Made by a program: the position numbers and the translations under genes. A stretch of 9,199 nt of DNA, taken from the NCBI GenBank assembly GCA_031272305.1, contig JAISUA010000055.1, forward strand, positions 1-9,199. The letters run 5' to 3'. Source of the stretch: Clostridioides sp. (GTDB taxonomy: Bacteria > Bacillota > Clostridia > Peptostreptococcales > Peptostreptococcaceae). Under the pieces are notes generated by a model. It had not been told where the DNA came from. It made no database searches and saw only the letters and a program-made list of their open reading frames with translations. Within the stretch, counting starts at the first letter, position 1, and each line of letters begins with the position of its first letter. Below, piece by piece: positions 6,492 to 9,199 of this stretch.

Positions 6492-7022
6492 ATGGTATTA
6501 GAAGAGAGAACAATTAAAAGTGATAAAATTTATACTGGAAAAATACTTACTTTAAGAGTGGATACAGTTGAAATAGATGGTCAAGGTTATAGCAAAAGAG
6601 AAATAGTTGAACATGGTGGTGCAGTAGGAATTTTGGCAATAACTGATGATAAGAAAGTAGTCTTAGTAAAACAATATAGAAAAGCAGTTGAAAAACCACT
6701 TATAGAAATTCCAGCTGGAAAACTTGAAATAGGAGAAAATCCTAAAGAATGTGCTTTGAGAGAGTTAAAAGAAGAAACAGGATATGACGCTGAAAATATA
6801 AAATTAATACATAAGTTTTATAGTTCAGCAGGATTTTCTAATGAGCAATTATTTTTGTATTTAGCTACAGGTCTAACAGAAGGAGAAACAAATCTTGACG
6901 ATGATGAATTTATAGATGTTTCGCTTGTTGATTTGGAAGAAGCTTACGATATGGTTTTAAATAATAATATTGAAGACTCAAAAACAACTATAGCTATTTT
7001 GATGGCTAAAAATTGTTTATAA
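6492..7022 (+). CDS. nudF: Nudix hydrolase, ADP-ribose pyrophosphatase type
   Basis: The 176-aa enzyme probably hydrolyses ADP-ribose to AMP and ribose 5-phosphate. It has a complete Nudix box at residues 76-98 that fits GX5EX7REUXEEXGU at every position: G76, E82, R90, E91, E94, E95 and G97. It is preceded by IEIPAGKLE and by KQYRKAVEKPLIEIP, both typical of the ADP-ribose subgroup. The N-terminal strand region (about 8-40, KIYTGKILTLRVDTVEIDG) is the usual dimer-forming part, and SSAGFSNE (111-118) fits the subgroup's specificity loop. The ATG directly follows the DUF3866 stop, with GGAGG at 6479-6483 inside the upstream gene. In B. subtilis nudF also lies near spoIIM and the phosphopentomutase gene drm, which supports the assignment. 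Confidence 0.92.
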   Translation: MVLEERTIKSDKIYTGKILTLRVDTVEIDGQGYSKREIVEHGGAVGILAITDDKKVVLVKQYRKAVEKPLIEIPAGKLEIGENPKECALRELKEETGYDAENIKLIHKFYSSAGFSNEQLFLYLATGLTEGETNLDDDEFIDVSLVDLEEAYDMVLNNNIEDSKTTIAILMAKNCL

Positions 7023-7040
7023 AAATAGATTATAAAAGAA

Positions 7041-7100
7041 TACCTGGTTGTCCTTTAGCATAATATTCAATAAGAGAAAATTATAAGGACAAAGGAGGTA
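7041..7100 (+). promoter_or_regulatory. Hairpin that sequesters the spoIIM ribosome binding site
   Basis: TACCT (7041-7045) pairs with AGGTA (7096-7100), TTGTCCTT (7048-7055) with AAGGACAA (7085-7092), and ATAAT (7060-7064) with ATTAT (7080-7084). That makes 18 pairs with a small internal loop, a four-base bulge and a 15-base terminal loop. The ribosome binding site AAAGGAGG (7091-7098) lies within the right arm. No T run follows, so it is not an intrinsic terminator. It could hold spoIIM translation low, or serve as a processing or protein-binding site. Confidence 0.55.
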
Positions 7101-7105
7101 TTATT

Positions 7106-7708
7106 TTGAGAGCTTCAAGAAGAACGAATGAAATAGATATTCTTAATAGAGATATATTTTTAGTTGGAGTGCTATTTATATTATCAATAGTTTTTGGAAC
7201 ATATTTGAATAAAATTTTGCCAAATTCAGGAGAATTATTAGACAAACTCACTCCTGCAATCGATTTCTATAATAGTGATATCAATATTTTATCGGTAGTA
7301 TCTGCAAATGTGAAGTCAGATTTGATTTTTATTGGATTGGTGTCGATATCAAGTTTGTTTGTAGTTACATTGCCTGTAGCTGTCGCTATATTTTTGTTCA
7401 AAGGAGTGTCTATTGGATACACTATAAATACTATGATTATTACCTTAAAAATAAATAGTGCAAATTTAATAGCATTGATGTTGATAAAAAATTTGATATT
7501 TATACCTTGCATAGTATTACTTTTGGTCTTGTCTTTGAATTATGTCAAAAAAATAATTGTACAGTTTACAAGACCTAGCAGAATGAGAGTATCATATTTG
7601 GTAGGAAATTATATCAAATCAGCATTTGCAATAGCGAGCTTTTGTCTAGTATTTCAGACAGCAGTAAATGCTATAGGAACGTGTATTTTTAAGTATTTTA
7701 TATTGTAA
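7106..7708 (+). CDS. spoIIM: SpoIIM, stage II sporulation protein M
   Basis: SpoIIM is a membrane protein that, with SpoIID and SpoIIP, drives septal peptidoglycan remodelling and membrane migration during engulfment. The 200-aa product fits the family length and topology. A short basic N-terminus (RASRRTN) precedes hydrophobic segments near 17-35, 73-98, 120-146 and 170-196, with a conserved-type FKGVSIGYTIN segment at 98-108 that may be part of another membrane pass. The start is TTG at 7106, with GGAGG at 7094-7098 seven bases before it. No ATG occurs before codon 110, so TTG is the only sensible start. The ribosome binding site is predicted to be masked by an RNA hairpin, which together with the weak start suggests low or conditional translation. 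It lies between nudF and deoB. Confidence 0.9.
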   Translation: MRASRRTNEIDILNRDIFLVGVLFILSIVFGTYLNKILPNSGELLDKLTPAIDFYNSDINILSVVSANVKSDLIFIGLVSISSLFVVTLPVAVAIFLFKGVSIGYTINTMIITLKINSANLIALMLIKNLIFIPCIVLLLVLSLNYVKKIIVQFTRPSRMRVSYLVGNYIKSAFAIASFCLVFQTAVNAIGTCIFKYFIL

Positions 7709-7740
7709 ACATTAGAAATTTTCTAGAAGGGGCTTGTTTT

Positions 7741-9153
7741 ATGAAAAGAATAATTTGGATAGTAATAGATAGTGTAGGCATCGGTCAAGCTCCCGATGCC
7801 AAAAATTTTGGAGATAATGGAGCAGATACTTTAGGACATATTGTTGAAAATGTGCCAAATATAAAAATTCCGAATTTAATGAAGTTAGGAATAGGAAATA
7901 TCGATGGAATAAATGATAGAATAAAAGAATATTTGCAAACATATAAAAATTTGCAAATAGATACAAAAATATCAATATCTAAAGAACATAAAGAATGTAA
8001 AGACCGTAAAGAATACAAAGAGTGCAAAGAACGTAAAGCATATAAAGATCGTAAAGAATGTAAAGAAGATAATTCTTATGATCGTATTCCTAGAGGATGT
8101 TATGGAAAATGTAAAGAGCTTTCGAATGGAAAAGATACAACTACAGGACATTGGGAAATGACAGGACTGATAGTTAAGAAATCATTTAAAACTTTTCCAG
8201 ACGGATTTCCTGAAGAAATAATAAAAGAATTTGAAAAAAGAACAGGAAGAAATGTAATTGGAAACAAAGTAGCTTCAGGTACAGTGATTTTAGATGAGCT
8301 TGGAGAAAAACATATAGAAACAGGAGATTTAATAGTGTATACTTCTGCAGATAGTGTTTTTCAAATAGCAGCTAACGAAGAAATTGTACCACTCGATGAA
8401 TTATATAAAATTTGTAAAATAGCAAGAGAACTATTGATAAATGATAATCAAATAGCTAGAGTGATAGCAAGACCATTTGTTGGAAATAGAAAAGGTGAGT
8501 TTGAAAGGACTGCAAATAGAAGAGATTTTTCTGTGGATCCATTTGAACAAACAGTTTTGGATAAAATCAAAGAATCAGGACAAGAAGTGATAGCTATTGG
8601 AAAGATAGAAGATATTTTCAATGGAAAAGGAATAACTAAATCTATTCATACAAAATCTAATTTGGATGGAATTGATAAGACAATTGAAGAAATAAAAAGA
8701 TCATACAATGCTGAAAATAACTTTGGTGTTATTTTTACGAATTTAGTTGATTTTGATTCGAAATTTGGGCATAGACGAGATGTAGAAGGCTATGCTAAAG
8801 CATTGGAAGAGTTTGATAAAAAAATTCCAGAAATAATAGAAGTAATGAGTGAAGATGATATCCTTATTATAAATTCTGATCATGGCAATGATCCAACTTT
8901 TAAAGGGACAGATCACACTAGAGAATACATTCCGGTGTTAGTTTACGGGAAAAAACTAAAGCAAGGTGTAAATCTAGGAATAAGAGAAAGTTTCGCGGAT
9001 ATAGGTGCGACAGTGCTTGAATATCTAGAAGTTGAAGAAGTAAAAGAGGAGCAAATAGGAGTTGAAGAAACAGAGTTTGAAGAAGCAAAAGTGGAGCGAA
9101 CAGAAGTTCAAGAAAGAGAAGTTGGAAAAAGTTTTCTAAATAAGATGCTATAA
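7741..9153 (+). CDS. deoB: DeoB, phosphopentomutase with repetitive insert and C-terminal extension
   Basis: DeoB interconverts (deoxy)ribose 1-phosphate and (deoxy)ribose 5-phosphate in nucleoside salvage. It belongs to the alkaline phosphatase superfamily and uses two manganese ions. By alignment to the Bacillus cereus enzyme from memory, the expected metal ligands are all present: D10, D339, H344, D380, H381 and H392. The phosphorylated threonine lies in KDTTTGHWEM (131-140). The cap domain runs from about 145 to 260 (SADSVFQIAA, ARPFVG, RTANRRDFS). The protein is 470 aa against about 390 usually. The extra length is a loop between residues 58 and 117 made largely of ten K-[E/D/A]-X tripeptides, and an acidic tail after about 430 made of three decapeptides. 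The core is intact, so activity is expected. AGAAGGGG at 7725-7732 precedes the ATG. Confidence 0.95.
   Translation: MKRIIWIVIDSVGIGQAPDAKNFGDNGADTLGHIVENVPNIKIPNLMKLGIGNIDGINDRIKEYLQTYKNLQIDTKISISKEHKECKDRKEYKECKERKAYKDRKECKEDNSYDRIPRGCYGKCKELSNGKDTTTGHWEMTGLIVKKSFKTFPDGFPEEIIKEFEKRTGRNVIGNKVASGTVILDELGEKHIETGDLIVYTSADSVFQIAANEEIVPLDELYKICKIARELLINDNQIARVIARPFVGNRKGEFERTANRRDFSVDPFEQTVLDKIKESGQEVIAIGKIEDIFNGKGITKSIHTKSNLDGIDKTIEEIKRSYNAENNFGVIFTNLVDFDSKFGHRRDVEGYAKALEEFDKKIPEIIEVMSEDDILIINSDHGNDPTFKGTDHTREYIPVLVYGKKLKQGVNLGIRESFADIGATVLEYLEVEEVKEEQIGVEETEFEEAKVERTEVQEREVGKSFLNKML
7981..8070 (+). repeat. Ten tandem 9-nt repeats inside deoB
   Basis: Ten uninterrupted 9-nt units each begin AAAG and encode K-[E/D/A]-X, where X is H, C, R, Y or, in the last, D (residues 81-110). 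A higher order shows too: KEC recurs at residues 84, 93 and 105, and KDR/KER at 87, 96 and 102. Third-position differences (GAA/GAG, TGT/TGC, CGT/CAT) show that the units have drifted rather than being a fresh expansion. Confidence 0.95.
9031..9120 (+). repeat. Three tandem 30-nt repeats at the 3' end of deoB
   Basis: Units begin at 9031, 9061 and 9091, each starting GTTGAAGAA or the related GTGGAGCGA, and a trailing GTTGGA follows at 9121. They encode decapeptides that begin V-E-E or V-E-R (residues 431-440, 441-450 and 451-460), very rich in E, V and K. They form an acidic, probably helical or disordered tail outside the normal DeoB domain. Confidence 0.85.
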
Positions 9154-9191
9154 TGGATACTTAAAAAGAATAAGTGTGAGGTGAAAAGTTA

Positions 9192-9199
9192 GTGTTAAA
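9192..9199 (+). CDS. Possible start of the next gene (cut by window edge)
   Basis: A GTG codon at 9192 follows GAGGTG (9178-9183) by eight bases, a reasonable ribosome binding site and spacing, and nothing else explains that motif. Only two complete codons are visible, so the product cannot be named. By operon context a nucleoside phosphorylase would be expected after deoB, but this is inference only. Confidence 0.35.

Noticed and set aside
7059..7066. SigE-type -10 (CATAATAT) ahead of spoIIM
   Set aside because: It matches only six of eight positions and no -35 element sits at proper spacing; the region is better explained by the hairpin.

Overview
The window is a very AT-rich stretch (about 30% G+C by eye) from a spore-forming member of the Bacillota, most likely class Clostridia. 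The evidence is spo0A and spoIIM, strong AGGAGG-type ribosome binding sites, heavy AT codon use and a gene order familiar from clostridia. An oral or gut Peptostreptococcaceae-like organism would fit, but that placement is a guess. All nine complete genes are on the + strand and tightly spaced.

Layout. Bases 1-130 hold the spo0A control region: a good SigH-type promoter whose -10 element overlaps a perfect 0A box, with a second inverted 0A-like box downstream. spo0A (131-940) is followed by a convincing intrinsic terminator (1079-1115), so it is probably its own transcription unit. A second run of genes follows with no obvious terminator: steA (1266-2387), steB/MctB-like (2524-3399), a family 2 glycosyltransferase (3469-4362), a MraY/WecA-type phospho-sugar transferase (4490-5347), a DUF3866 protein (5421-6491), a Nudix ADP-ribose pyrophosphatase (6492-7022), spoIIM (7106-7708) and deoB (7741-9153). 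The first bases of another gene appear at the right edge.

How the genes fit together. Spo0A is the master regulator of sporulation entry and SpoIIM acts later in engulfment. SteA, SteB and the two glycosyltransferases look like an envelope or cell-separation module whose polymer is unknown. The Nudix enzyme (ADP-ribose to AMP plus ribose 5-phosphate) and phosphopentomutase DeoB (ribose 1-phosphate to ribose 5-phosphate) both feed the pentose phosphate pool.

What stands out. Otherwise ordinary genes carry many short tandem repeats: five alternating units of about 21 nt between steA and steB; a 42-nt in-frame repeat within the GT2 catalytic domain; a 21-nt array containing the GT2 stop codon; a 40-nt duplication of the end of the MraY-like gene that now carries the DUF3866 ribosome binding site; ten tandem 9-nt units inside deoB; and three 30-nt units at the deoB 3' end. 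Coding repeats are all multiples of three. A predicted hairpin also pairs with the spoIIM ribosome binding site. I see no mobile element, CRISPR array, tRNA, rRNA or defence system. The repeat pattern and the two regulatory structures are the observations most worth following up.
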